A program made the position numbers and the translations under genes. Of a stretch of DNA of 64,000 bases, positions 43,759 to 52,547 are shown piece after piece (positions within the stretch are counted from its first letter, which is position 1; each line of letters begins with the position of its first letter). The notes beneath the pieces are model-generated. The model did no database searches, was not told the origin of the DNA, and saw only the letters and a program-made list of their open reading frames with translations. This DNA is from Limnohabitans sp. 63ED37-2 (GTDB lineage: Bacteria > Pseudomonadota > Gammaproteobacteria > Burkholderiales > Burkholderiaceae_C): positions 3,157,501 through 3,221,500 of the forward strand of contig NZ_CP011774.1 in assembly GCF_001412535.1 (NCBI RefSeq). Direction: 5' to 3'.

Positions 43759-44652
43759 ATGCACATGTCCTCCGATCCCACTTTTCACAATACGCTTGCC
43801 CCATGGGCGGGCTTGGGTTTTCGACGCGAGCTGATCCCAGCTTTGCAGCAAGCGGTACCCGAGCACATTGGCTTTTTTGAAGTGGCCCCGGAAAACTGGG
43901 CCGGCATGGGCGGCCGGGCAGGCCGCGATTTTCGTGCCTTCACCGAGCGCTACCCTTTTGTGTGCCATGGTTTGTCTTTGTCCTTGGGAGGTCCCGGTCC
44001 CCTGGATGAAATGCTGCTGCGCCGCACACGCGATTTCATGCGCGAACACGGCATCGGCCTGTTCACCGAACACCTGTCATGGTGCGCTGACGACAGCCAC
44101 CTGTATGACCTGCTGCCCATCCCCCAAACACAAGAGGCCGTGCGATACACCGCCGAACGCATCGCCCGTGCACAAGACATTCTGGGCATGCGCATCGGCG
44201 TGGAAAACGCCTCCACCTACATCGCGCCCCCGGGTGCTGAAATGACCGAGCCCGAGTTTGTGCGGGCAGTGGTCGAGCGGGCCGATTGCCTGCTGCACCT
44301 GGATGTGAACAACATCTATGTCAACAGCTGCAACTTCGGCTTTGACCCACACGCCTATCTGGCGCAGTTGCCGCTGGAGCGCACCTGCTATGTGCATGTG
44401 GCCGGGCACTATGTCGAAGAAGACGGCCTGGTCATTGACACCCATGGCAGCGAGGTGATCGACCCGGTCTGGCAACTGCTGCAAGACGCTTACCAGCGCA
44501 TCGGCCGCCCGGTGCCCACCTGCCTGGAGCGCGACTTCAACATGCCCGATCTGCCCACCCTGGTGCAAGAGGTGGCGCACATTGCGCACTTGCAGCACCA
44601 GGCCTTCGGCGCGCAAGCCCAATCCCAACTCGTCAACAGGCAGGTGGCGTGA
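43759..44652 (+). CDS. hvfB: MNIO-type RiPP maturase (DUF692/UPF0276, HvfB-like)
   Basis: 297 residues (ATG 43765 is a possible alternative start). TIM-barrel family of multinuclear non-heme iron oxidative enzymes. Iron-ligand motifs are all visible: VCHGLSLSLGG, TEHLSWC, GVENASTY, LHLDVNNIYVN, YVHVAGHY, DTHGSEV and LERDFNMP. Together with its DUF2063 partner it oxidises precursor cysteines. The gene follows hvfA by 102 bases and is coupled to hvfC. Confidence 0.95.
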   Translation: MHMSSDPTFHNTLAPWAGLGFRRELIPALQQAVPEHIGFFEVAPENWAGMGGRAGRDFRAFTERYPFVCHGLSLSLGGPGPLDEMLLRRTRDFMREHGIGLFTEHLSWCADDSHLYDLLPIPQTQEAVRYTAERIARAQDILGMRIGVENASTYIAPPGAEMTEPEFVRAVVERADCLLHLDVNNIYVNSCNFGFDPHAYLAQLPLERTCYVHVAGHYVEEDGLVIDTHGSEVIDPVWQLLQDAYQRIGRPVPTCLERDFNMPDLPTLVQEVAHIAHLQHQAFGAQAQSQLVNRQVA

Positions 44653-45386
44653 TGCTGGCCTTCCAAAAATTCCAGCACCAGATGGCCGCGCACCTGCGCG
44701 ACCCGCACCACACGCGCCGCCCACCCGGCGTGCCTGGGCGACGCATGCGCGTCTACAGCGAACTGCTGTTCAACAACGTTTGTGGTTTTCTGGACAGCTG
44801 CTTTCCGGTCAGCCGCCAACTGCTGGGCGAAGCCCGCTGGCGCAGGCTGTGCCGCACTTTTTACCGCGACTGGCCTTCGCACACGCCCTGGTTTCGCGAG
44901 ATTCCGCGCGAATTTGTGCGCTACCTGAGCGAGCACCACATCGCCCAGCCCTTGCCGGTCTGGCTGGCCGATCTGGCCCGTTACGAATGGGCCGAATTGG
45001 CGGTGGATGTGATGGACGTTGCGCCACCCGCGCACGACCCGCAGGGCGACATGATGCTGTCAAGCGTGTGCCTCAACCCCGCACGGGTGGATGTGGTCAG
45101 CGCCTGGCCCGTGCACCGCATCGGCCCCGACTGGCAGCCGCGCCAAGCAGAGCCCACATTTTTGGTGGTGTTTCGCAACGCGCAGCTGGACGTGCAATTT
45201 GCCGAGATCAATGCCGTCACGGCCCATGTGCTGGGCCTGCTGGACCAAGGGCTGAGCGGCCAACAAGCCCTTGCGCAATTGGCCACCGATATGAAGCACC
45301 CCGACCCGCAAGCCTTGCAAGGTTTTGGCCAAGAACTCCTCACCAGCCTGCACGAGCAAGGCGTCTTACTGGGCACACGCACATGA
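44652..45386 (+). CDS. hvfC: DUF2063 RiPP maturation partner (HvfC-like)
   Basis: 244 residues from ATG 44652 (TGATG overlap with hvfB; GTG 44649 is an alternative). N-terminal DUF2063 domain (FQKFQHQMAAHLRDPH, MRVYSELLFNNVCGFLDSCF) and a C-terminal domain ending near QGVLLGTRT that resembles a RiPP-precursor recognition element. It presents the precursor to the MNIO enzyme (family knowledge). Confidence 0.93.
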   Translation: MLAFQKFQHQMAAHLRDPHHTRRPPGVPGRRMRVYSELLFNNVCGFLDSCFPVSRQLLGEARWRRLCRTFYRDWPSHTPWFREIPREFVRYLSEHHIAQPLPVWLADLARYEWAELAVDVMDVAPPAHDPQGDMMLSSVCLNPARVDVVSAWPVHRIGPDWQPRQAEPTFLVVFRNAQLDVQFAEINAVTAHVLGLLDQGLSGQQALAQLATDMKHPDPQALQGFGQELLTSLHEQGVLLGTRT

Positions 45387-45892
45387 ACAACACCCTCCAA
45401 CTCGCCCGCCGGGGCATTCATGTCCTCGATCTGCTCGGACTGTGGATCGGCCTGCTGAGTTTGCGGCTGATCCTGGCTTGGGAATTTGGCGAAGCCGGTT
45501 TTGAAAAGCTGCACGGCAGCAACTGGTTTGCCGACATCCAGGACCAATTTCCTTGGCCTTTCAAGCTGATCCCGGCTGACCTCAACTGGGCCTTGGCCAC
45601 AGGCTTTGAGATCGTGGGGGCGATCGCCTTGGTCATCGGATTGGGCACGCGCTTTTTCTCGGCTTCGTTGATCGTGCTCACCGTGGTGGCCATGCTCAGC
45701 GTGCACTGGCCCGAGTCGTGGTCCAGCCTAAGTGAACTGCTCAAGGGCTATGCGCTGACCAACGACGGTTTTGGCAACTTCAAGCTGCCCGTCATCTACA
45801 TCGCCATGCTGCTGCCGCTGGTGTTCATGGGGCCGGGGCGTTTGTCGATGGATGCCCTCATCCACCGTCGGGTTGTGAAATCCAGTCATTGA
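45383..45892 (+). CDS. DoxX family membrane protein of the copper-RiPP operon (HvfD/HvfX-like)
   Basis: 169 residues with four membrane helices, from ATG 45383 (ATGA overlap with hvfC). Typical DoxX stretches: LRLILAWEFGEAGFEKLHGSN and ATGFEIVGAIALVIGLGTRF. DoxX proteins accompany many bufferin/Hvf operons and may handle copper at the membrane; the mechanism is not settled. Last gene of the four-gene operon. Confidence 0.92.
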   Translation: MNNTLQLARRGIHVLDLLGLWIGLLSLRLILAWEFGEAGFEKLHGSNWFADIQDQFPWPFKLIPADLNWALATGFEIVGAIALVIGLGTRFFSASLIVLTVVAMLSVHWPESWSSLSELLKGYALTNDGFGNFKLPVIYIAMLLPLVFMGPGRLSMDALIHRRVVKSSH

Positions 45893-45949
45893 ATCGTCTA
45901 CAGTTTGGACCGATAGTCTTCCTGCGCTGACATCTTTTCATCTCAAGTT

Positions 45950-47185
45950 ATGCATTCCACTCCAGTTGCCATCTCCCATCCGTCTTTGGGTCTGAACCGC
46001 CGCCAAGCCTTTGCTGCGACAGCTGCCTTGGTCGCCCCCGCTTGGGCACAAGCGCAAAAAGCCGATTGGGCCGACACCGAGCGCGCAGCCCGTGGCCAGA
46101 CGGTGTACTTCAACGCTTGGGCAGGCAGCGAACGCATCAACGCCTACTTGCAATGGGCAGCGGCTGAACTGCAGCGCGATTTTGGTGTCAAGCTGCAGCA
46201 CGTCAAGATCAGCGATGCCGCCGATGTGGTCAAACGCATTCGCGCCGAAAAGCAAGCTGGCCGCAAAGACACCGAGGGCACGGTGGACCTGGTCTGGATC
46301 AACGGCGAAAACTTCGCCGCCATGAAGCGCGACGGTTTGTTGTCTGCGCCCTTCGCACAAGCCTTGCCCAATTTCCAGTGGGTAGACACCGTGGGCAAGC
46401 CCACCACGCTGGTCGATTTTTCGGTGCCCACTGATGGTCTCGAATCTCCCTGGGGCATGGCCCAGCTCACGTTTTTTGCCGATGCCCAGCGTCTGCCTAA
46501 ACCACCACAAAACATGGCCGAGTTGCTGGCTTTGGCCCGCAGCCAGCCCGGGCGCATCACCTACCCGCGCCCGCCCAACTTTCATGGCACCACTTTCGTC
46601 AAGCAGGCCTTGATCGAACACGCACCGGACGTGAAAGCGTTGGCCCAGACTGTGACGCCTGCGGCTTTGGCGGCGCAGGCTGCGCCGCTGTGGCGCTTTT
46701 TGGATGCGCTGCACCCGCATTTGTGGCGCGGTGGCAAACAGTTTCCGCAAAACTCGGCCGCCGTGCGCCAGATGATGGCCGATGGTGAGTTGGTGATGGC
46801 CTTGACGTTCAACCCCAATGAAGCAGCCAACGAAATCGCTGCCAAACGCCTGCCCGCCACGGTGCAGAGCTGGCAGTTCGCCAAGGGCACGATTGGCAAC
46901 ACGCACTTTGTGGCCATTCCGTACAACGCGCCCAGCAAAGCGGGCGCACAGCTGGTCGCCAACTTTTTGCTCTCGCCCGCCGCGCAAGCGCGTAAGGTCG
47001 ACATCGATGTCTGGGGCGACCCGACGGTGCTGGATGTGGCCCGCTTGCCTGCGGCTGAGCGTGCACGCTTTCAGTCGGCATCGCGACCCGGGCAAGTGGC
47101 TGCGACCGCACCCGTGCTGCCCGAGCCGCATGCGTCCTGGGTTGATGCACTCGAAAAAGAGTGGACCCGCCGTTACGGCGTGTGA
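45950..47185 (+). CDS. ynjB: YnjB-like ABC transporter periplasmic binding protein
   Basis: 411 residues with a double-Arg signal peptide (NRRQAFAATAALVAPAWAQA), so possibly Tat-exported. Body typical of YnjB: TVYFNAWAGSERINAYLQW, VDLVWINGENFAAMKRDGLL, GMAQLTFFADAQRLP. E. coli YnjB belongs to the thiamine/iron/polyamine binding-protein cluster; its ligand is not settled. Its stop overlaps the permease start. Confidence 0.92.
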   Translation: MHSTPVAISHPSLGLNRRQAFAATAALVAPAWAQAQKADWADTERAARGQTVYFNAWAGSERINAYLQWAAAELQRDFGVKLQHVKISDAADVVKRIRAEKQAGRKDTEGTVDLVWINGENFAAMKRDGLLSAPFAQALPNFQWVDTVGKPTTLVDFSVPTDGLESPWGMAQLTFFADAQRLPKPPQNMAELLALARSQPGRITYPRPPNFHGTTFVKQALIEHAPDVKALAQTVTPAALAAQAAPLWRFLDALHPHLWRGGKQFPQNSAAVRQMMADGELVMALTFNPNEAANEIAAKRLPATVQSWQFAKGTIGNTHFVAIPYNAPSKAGAQLVANFLLSPAAQARKVDIDVWGDPTVLDVARLPAAERARFQSASRPGQVAATAPVLPEPHASWVDALEKEWTRRYGV

Positions 47186-48912
47186 GCTTCTTGCCCGCCT
47201 TTTTGCTGGCCTTGATCGCTGCCCTGCCCATGGGCTGGGCGCTGTGGGCGGCCGCTTCGCAAGCGCTGGACGTCAGCGCTTGGCAGGCCTTGTGGACCGA
47301 TCCTCAAACACTCAGGGCTTGGGGCATGACGCTGTGGACCGGGCTGGCCTCTACGTTGCTGGTGTGGTGGACCGTGGCGCGTTTGTTGGCCCATGGTTTC
47401 ATTCGGCAGCAATTGGCCCGCTGGCTCACCCATGTACCTGCCTTGCTGGCCACGCCGCACGCGGCCATGGCCATTGGCTTGGTGCTGTGGCTGTCGCCCA
47501 GCGGCTGGGCTTTGCGCTTGGTGTCGCCGGGCCTGTCGGGTTTTGATGCGCCGCCGCCTTGGTTGACCACACAAGACCCGTGGGGCTTGGGATTGATTTT
47601 GGCGCTGTGGCTCAAAGAAGTGCCGTTTTTGCTCTGGGTGGCGGCCACGCAATTACAGCGGGAAGACCTGCGCCGACGCTGGCAAGCCGAATTTGCACTG
47701 GCCCAAACTTTGGGCCACACGCCCGCTACCGCCTTTGCCCAAGTGGTCTGGCCGCAGCTGGCACCGCGCTTGCGCTGGCCGCTGCTGGCGGTGTTGGCCT
47801 ATGGCCTCACGGTGGTGGACATGGCGCTCATCATTGGCCCAGCGACGCCACCCACTTTGGCGGTGCTGGCCTGGCAATGGCTGGGTGATGCCGATGCGGC
47901 CATGCAGGCGCAAGGCGCGGCAGCGGCAGGGTGGCTGACGGGCACGCTGCTGCTGGCGGGCGTGCTCACTGTGATGGCGTTGCGAGTGGTCGCGGCTATG
48001 CGTAAATTCGCGAGCAGGGGCTCGCTCCCACAAAAAATGCTGCCTTGGGTTGGGCGTTTTTGTGGGAGGCTGCCCCTGCAGCCGAATGGTCACTCAAGCA
48101 AACATGCGCATTCAGCAGCAGGCCTCTTGCGCGGCCGAATATCCGGCCTGGCGCTCGCCATCGGCGGTGCCTACCTCGCCGTCTGGTTCGCCCTGACCGT
48201 GGGCAGTGTGTCGGGCGTCTGGCCTTTTCCGCAGCTTTGGCCATCGCTGTGGACGGGTGATGCCTGGGCGCAAGTGATCGCCAGTGCCCCCACGGTGTGG
48301 ACCACCTTGGGTGTGGCGGCGGCTTCGGCCAGTGTGTGCCTGGTTTGGTCGGTGGCCTGGTTGGAGCTGACACCGCGCCGCTGGCAACAGGCTTTGCGTC
48401 CATGGTGCTTGCTGCCGCTGGTGTTGCCCTCGGTGCTGTGGGTGGTGGGCCTTTACAGCGTGGCGCTGCAGTGGCGACTGGAGGGGCAGTGGCTGGGCCT
48501 GCTTTTGGCGCATGCGGTCATGGTGCTGCCTTATGTGCTGTTGGCTTTGGAGCCCGCCTATATGGCGGTCGATCCGCGCCAATCGGCTGTCGTGGCCAGT
48601 TTGGGTCAGGGCCGATGGACTGATTTGCTGCGCATCAAATGGCCGCTGCTCCAACGCGCCATCGCCTCGGCCTGGGCGGTGGGTTTTGCGGTCAGTGTGG
48701 CGCAGTATTTGCCCACCTTGTATGTGGGGGCGGGGCGCTTTGCCACGGTCACCACCGAGGCCGTGACGCTGGCGTCTGGCTCGCAGCGCTCGCTCATGAG
48801 CGCTTATGCCGCTTTGCAGATGCTTTTGCCTGTGTTGGCCTTTGCTTTGGCCGCTTACTTGGGCAGGCCACGCCAATTTGAGAAGATCGGGCCGATGAAA
48901 GACAACACATGA
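47182..48912 (+). CDS. ynjC: YnjC-like fused ABC transporter permease
   Basis: 576 residues from GTG 47182 (GTGA overlap with ynjB). Two permease halves in one chain, each with an EAA-type coupling helix: FALAQTLGHTPATAFAQVVW (first) and AVVASLGQGRWTDLLRIKWP (second). The cytoplasmic linker between halves, about residues 275-315, is unusually hydrophilic and basic because a REP pair (48008-48086) is embedded in frame. The remaining sequence looks intact. Confidence 0.92.
   Translation: MSFLPAFLLALIAALPMGWALWAAASQALDVSAWQALWTDPQTLRAWGMTLWTGLASTLLVWWTVARLLAHGFIRQQLARWLTHVPALLATPHAAMAIGLVLWLSPSGWALRLVSPGLSGFDAPPPWLTTQDPWGLGLILALWLKEVPFLLWVAATQLQREDLRRRWQAEFALAQTLGHTPATAFAQVVWPQLAPRLRWPLLAVLAYGLTVVDMALIIGPATPPTLAVLAWQWLGDADAAMQAQGAAAAGWLTGTLLLAGVLTVMALRVVAAMRKFASRGSLPQKMLPWVGRFCGRLPLQPNGHSSKHAHSAAGLLRGRISGLALAIGGAYLAVWFALTVGSVSGVWPFPQLWPSLWTGDAWAQVIASAPTVWTTLGVAAASASVCLVWSVAWLELTPRRWQQALRPWCLLPLVLPSVLWVVGLYSVALQWRLEGQWLGLLLAHAVMVLPYVLLALEPAYMAVDPRQSAVVASLGQGRWTDLLRIKWPLLQRAIASAWAVGFAVSVAQYLPTLYVGAGRFATVTTEAVTLASGSQRSLMSAYAALQMLLPVLAFALAAYLGRPRQFEKIGPMKDNT
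48008..48086. repeat. Inverted pair of REP sequences inside the ynjC coding region
   Basis: Two REPs head to head. Left (minus sense): TTTTTGTGGGAG head at 48036-48025, stem GCGAG/CTCGC, loop CCCCTG. Right (plus): TTTTTGTGGGAG 48057-48068, stem GGCTG/CAGCC (48068-48083), same loop CCCCTG, then GAAT in both. Heads and loops are identical while the stems differ with compensating changes. Such pairs are spread by RayT transposases; the gene stays in frame. Confidence 0.85.
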
Positions 48913-49586
48913 ACGCGGGACTGCAGATCGACATCCAACGCTTGGGCACGGCGGCGCAGACCTTGGTGCAAGACCTGCACCTGAAAGTGCCCGCAGGCGA
49001 GATCCTCACGCTCATGGGGCCGAGTGGTTGCGGCAAAAGCTCGGTGCTGGCCGCCACAGCGGGCACGCTGGCCAGCGTGTCCGAAGGTTTGCAGCCTTTG
49101 CAGTTTGACGGCCGCGTGCAGCTGAACGGCCGTGACCTCACCACCTTGCCCACGCACCTGCGCGGTGTCGGCTTGGTGTTTCAGGATGCTTTGCTGTTTG
49201 CCCACATGACGGTGGCCGAAAACCTGCTGTTTGCGGTGCCCCGTGCCTTGCCGCTTGCACAGCGCCAGGCGCGTGTGCAGCAAGCGCTGCAAGAGGCGGA
49301 GTTGTCGGGCTTGGCCGAGCGTGATCCTTCTACCCTGTCGGGTGGGCAACGCGCCCGCGTCGCGCTCATGCGGGCGCTGCTGGCCGAGCCGCAAGCCTTG
49401 CTGCTGGATGAGCCGTTTTCCAAACTCGACGCCGCCTTGCGCGCCCAGCTGCGCCCATGGGTGTTTGCGCATGTGCGCGAGCGGCGCATTCCGGTGGTGC
49501 TGGTCACCCACGACGAACAAGACGTGGCCGACCCGCAGCGCGTGGTGCACTTGCGCGCCACCGAAGAAAGCAGCAGCCATGTTTGA
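48909..49586 (+). CDS. ynjD: YnjD-like ABC transporter ATP-binding protein
   Basis: 225 residues. Walker A GPSGCGKSS near residue 38, Q-loop GLVFQDALLF, signature LSGGQRARVALMRAL, Walker B ALLLDEPFSKLD and switch His in LVTHDE. Powers the YnjB/YnjC importer. ATGA overlap with ynjC; its end overlaps the next start by 8 bases. Confidence 0.95.
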   Translation: MNAGLQIDIQRLGTAAQTLVQDLHLKVPAGEILTLMGPSGCGKSSVLAATAGTLASVSEGLQPLQFDGRVQLNGRDLTTLPTHLRGVGLVFQDALLFAHMTVAENLLFAVPRALPLAQRQARVQQALQEAELSGLAERDPSTLSGGQRARVALMRALLAEPQALLLDEPFSKLDAALRAQLRPWVFAHVRERRIPVVLVTHDEQDVADPQRVVHLRATEESSSHV

Positions 49587-50184
49587 CCGCCACGCCCAAA
49601 CCCTCTTGCGCCCCGCGCTGAACGCCGCCGCACGCGGCTTGGTGCGCGCAGGCATCAGCGCGGACGCGCTCACCTGGCTGGGCTTTGCCATCGGCATGGC
49701 CGCCGCCGTGGCCATTGCGCTGCAAGCCTGGTGGTGGGGCTTGGGGCTGCTGCTGGCCTCGCGTTTGCTTGACGGCTTGGACGGCAGCGTGGCCCGCCTG
49801 ACCCAGCCCACCGACGCGGGCGGCTTCCTGGACATCGCGCTCGACTTTGTGTTTTACGCCGCCATCCCCCTGGCCTTTGCGGTGGCCAACCCCAGCGCCA
49901 ACGCACTGCCCGCCGCAGCCTTGCTGGCCAGCTTCATCGGCACCGGCAGCAGCTTCTTGGCCTTCGCCGCACTGGCCGAAAAACGCGGCCTGACCGATAC
50001 CGCCTTGCCGGGCAAAAGCTTTTACTTTTTGGGCGGCCTCACCGAAGCCACCGAGACCATCACCGTGTTTGCTGCCATGTGCATTTGGCCTGAACACTTT
50101 GCGGTGTTGGCTTATGGGTTTGCTGGGTTGTGTGCGGTGACGACAGGTATGCGGGTGGGGTGGGGGTATTGGAGGTTGGGGTGA
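49579..50184 (+). CDS. ynjF: CDP-alcohol phosphatidyltransferase family protein (YnjF-like)
   Basis: 201 residues from ATG 49579; about six membrane helices. The complete CDP-alcohol motif is present: DGLDGSVARLTQPTDAGGFL followed by DIALDF, giving D-x2-DG-x2-AR-x9-G-x2-D-x3-D. The enzyme joins a CDP-linked lipid or alcohol with an acceptor alcohol. Position after ynjBCD matches E. coli ynjBCD-ynjF order, which suggests a conserved functional link with the transporter. An upstream in-frame extension lies inside ynjD. Confidence 0.92.
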   Translation: MFDRHAQTLLRPALNAAARGLVRAGISADALTWLGFAIGMAAAVAIALQAWWWGLGLLLASRLLDGLDGSVARLTQPTDAGGFLDIALDFVFYAAIPLAFAVANPSANALPAAALLASFIGTGSSFLAFAALAEKRGLTDTALPGKSFYFLGGLTEATETITVFAAMCIWPEHFAVLAYGFAGLCAVTTGMRVGWGYWRLG

Positions 50185-50230
50185 AGTCAACTTGAGCTGT
50201 GCATAGGTGCAAAGCTTTTATAGATCAGCT

Positions 50231-51043
50231 TTACGCACCGCCCCGCATTTTTTGCTCGATTGAGCGCAGGGTATTTTGAATTTCCCGCTCTTTCAGTTCG
50301 GGGTCAATGTCTTGGATGTACTCGATAGCGGAAAAATCATCGCCGCGTTTTCTGTTTTGTGGCGGTTCGAGTGCCTCAATGAGCAGCGCTTCCAGTGTAG
50401 CGACGAGTGCCGCGAGGGTGGAATTAAAAGGTATTTCTCGAAGCTTTCCCTCTTGAGTTACATCCAGAAGACCAAACCACGAAAAACGATTCCACCTGCT
50501 ACCAAGCCTGTCCACTGTGTGTTCATACAAGCGCTTACCCAAGGGCCGATCAATTGCCCGACCAACGTAAACCACGGTGTGGTGGTCGTACAAAATGTAA
50601 ATGCCCTTTTGTTTTCCAAAATCCACCGGCTTGGAAAGCGCCTGCTGTTTGCCATACATTTTTAGATCGTTGCGCCAAACCACAAGATCGCGTTGCCAGT
50701 ACATTCCAAAAGATTGAATGATGGAATCGGAAGACACATCTTCAAGTGCAACTGCTGGCAATTGATTTTTTGTCTTGTTGCCTGGCAACGTGGTAGAAGC
50801 TGTTTCGCCGCGAAGTGAAAAAATGCCTTTGCCTACGCGGATAAAGGGCGATTTGTCACCGTCGTGTTTGACCGAAGACGACAGCTGTGCATTAACCGTT
50901 GCTGCTGGCGTAGCGCCATCAGTTTCGTAATAGCCACGCGACAAAATTTGTTCAGAAATTTCGGTGTAATGCAGTGGCGCATCAGATTCCATCAGCACAC
51001 GCTTGATGGCTGCTTTCCAAGATTTTTCCAAAGGGTTCTCCAA
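50231..51043 (-). CDS. HARE-HTH domain protein with GIY-YIG-like nuclease domain
   Basis: 270 residues from TTG 51043. N-terminal HARE-type winged helix (WKAAIKRVLMESDAPLHYTE and FIRVGKGIFSLRG, residues 8-80), a linker, then a GIY-YIG-like fold (KQKGIYILYDHHTVVYVGRA and KRLYEHTVDRL, from residue ~145). HARE domains are found fused to restriction and other DNA-modifying enzymes and may read modified DNA. Probably a DNA-cleaving defence or mobile-element gene; the pairing is uncommon. GC is lower than in neighbouring operons. Confidence 0.8.
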   Translation of the reverse strand: MENPLEKSWKAAIKRVLMESDAPLHYTEISEQILSRGYYETDGATPAATVNAQLSSSVKHDGDKSPFIRVGKGIFSLRGETASTTLPGNKTKNQLPAVALEDVSSDSIIQSFGMYWQRDLVVWRNDLKMYGKQQALSKPVDFGKQKGIYILYDHHTVVYVGRAIDRPLGKRLYEHTVDRLGSRWNRFSWFGLLDVTQEGKLREIPFNSTLAALVATLEALLIEALEPPQNRKRGDDFSAIEYIQDIDPELKEREIQNTLRSIEQKMRGGA

Positions 51044-51150
51044 GGTTTAAGCTGAGCTCCGAGCGCAGCTGTCGCGCTTGGCCGAATGTACCAATGATGA
51101 GCCACTGCGGGAAGCGGGCCAAGCCCATGTCGGTGAGATTTGGCTCCACT

Positions 51151-51827
51151 TCAGGCAGCTAAGCCCTCAGGCACGGCATACAAGCCAGAACGCTCAACCT
51201 TGCCTGGAAACTCAAGCTTTTCCTTCAGGTAAAACTTGTACGCCTTCACCACCTCATCAGGAGCACGAGGATCAATCCATATGCTGGTGATTAGCTTAAA
51301 CGGATCTACCGGAATTGAGATGCCTTTTTTGGGCTCTCCAGTAAGGCTGTCTTCGTCGAGAATCACTGCCCTTGTCTCACGCTCGTGGTCGAATGCGAGC
51401 CGCTTCATAAATAACGGTTCATGGCTGTAGGCGGCGAAAACTGTTTCTTAAACTCCTGGCGAATCGTCTCAAGTCGACGTGTTAGCTCCTCTTGCTTCAA
51501 GTAATCCACATCAAGGATTGAATAGCTGAGCTTTCGCGTATTTCCGGCTGCCACGATGGCCTGCTGAAGGCGTTGGCGAGTGGTTGCGATACGCACGCCA
51601 AGACAGTGCGGCGAGTAGATTCTCCACATGGCATCAGAAACAGCCTTGCGACACCAGCACTGCGCGAAGATCGCTTGCGCAGCCGAGTTCTTCAGAGCAC
51701 GCTCGAACGGATCATCCCAACTAGAAGGACTAGCAAAGTTGAGTTTCTTGCCTGTGATGATCTCGGCGGCTCGGTCGAAGCTGACGATGCGGTAAAGATT
51801 GCCGGTCTTTTGTGCGCTGGACTGCAT
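51151..51827 (-). pseudogene. DUF2971 family gene split by a frameshift
   Basis: The first part, from ATG 51827 (NLYRIVSFDRAAEIITGKKL, FASPSSWDDPFERA), stops at 51405. The family-typical C-terminal part (LFMKRLAFDHERETRAVILD, then GISIPVDPFKLITSIWIDPR) continues in the -1 frame down to 51151. The frame switch falls between an A4 run at 51437-51440 and the early stop. One missing base would explain it: either a real mutation or a sequencing error. DUF2971 proteins are accessory genes of unknown function, common near defence loci. Confidence 0.75.
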
Positions 51828-51911
51828 GATTAGTTTGAATGTGAAGCTTAAAGTGCTGGCTCGGCGTACTTCGGACACCGTAGCGGTCCAACGTTTCGCT
51901 GAAGTGGGATG

Positions 51912-52547
51912 TTATGCATGAAGGCAAAAGGTGATGAATGACTTTCCAAAGGACGACACTGAAACTATTTCCTGTAATGAATTGTCAGCCCCTCCACCAA
52001 CTGCGAATGAACCTTGGGTGGCGGTAAGGAAGCCTCTAGACTTCAACCTTCCAATTGCCCCAACGACTGCATATTTGTTTGTGCCTGGCTTCTGAATATT
52101 GCCGACCTGAATGGAGTTGGGTTGTGAGTCAATGAATGCCAGAAGCTCACATTCGAGCAGCGTCATTTCATAAAGAGCATCAAGGAAATACTTGCGTTCG
52201 TCAAAATTCCCGGCAACTGGAAATTTAAGAGTGTTCTTGAAGTAGTTTTTGAAAAACTCCCTCTTTTCGAGCGTTGGCTCAACCTCAATCTTTTCGTGAA
52301 GTGACTCGATGATGGCTTCGAGCGCTATGGGATCTTGTTTGTCGACGGACGAAATACTGCCCTTCATTTTCTCGATTTCGGATGCAATTTCTTGGTAGAA
52401 CGATTCAAGTCGCTTAAAGCGTTTTTCCTGCTTTGCGCCGAAATATAGGGATGTTAGTGAGCCACCAACATATGGAACCAATTGCATGCCCGCTTGAATG
52501 ATTAGATCTCTCTTATCGCTGCTGGTTAGTTTTGGTGTGTCGGTCAT
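51912..52547 (-). CDS. Uncharacterised accessory protein
   Basis: 211 residues from ATG 52547 (AGGA ~9 bases upstream). A short hydrophobic stretch (DLIIQAGMQLVPYVGGSLTS) is followed by a long charged, probably coiled-coil segment (residues 38-100) and a C-terminal region that looks like a winged helix (NKYAVVGAIGRLKSRGFL). I do not recognise the family. Codon usage is more AT-rich than in flanking operons. The context (Fic, DUF2971, GIY-YIG) points to an accessory or defence-like patch. Confidence 0.65.
   Translation of the reverse strand: MTDTPKLTSSDKRDLIIQAGMQLVPYVGGSLTSLYFGAKQEKRFKRLESFYQEIASEIEKMKGSISSVDKQDPIALEAIIESLHEKIEVEPTLEKREFFKNYFKNTLKFPVAGNFDERKYFLDALYEMTLLECELLAFIDSQPNSIQVGNIQKPGTNKYAVVGAIGRLKSRGFLTATQGSFAVGGGADNSLQEIVSVSSFGKSFITFCLHA

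Noticed and set aside
51044..51150. Possible extra small gene between the GIY-YIG gene and the DUF2971 remnant
   Set aside because: Short frames on both strands lack a start with a ribosome site and resemble no family.
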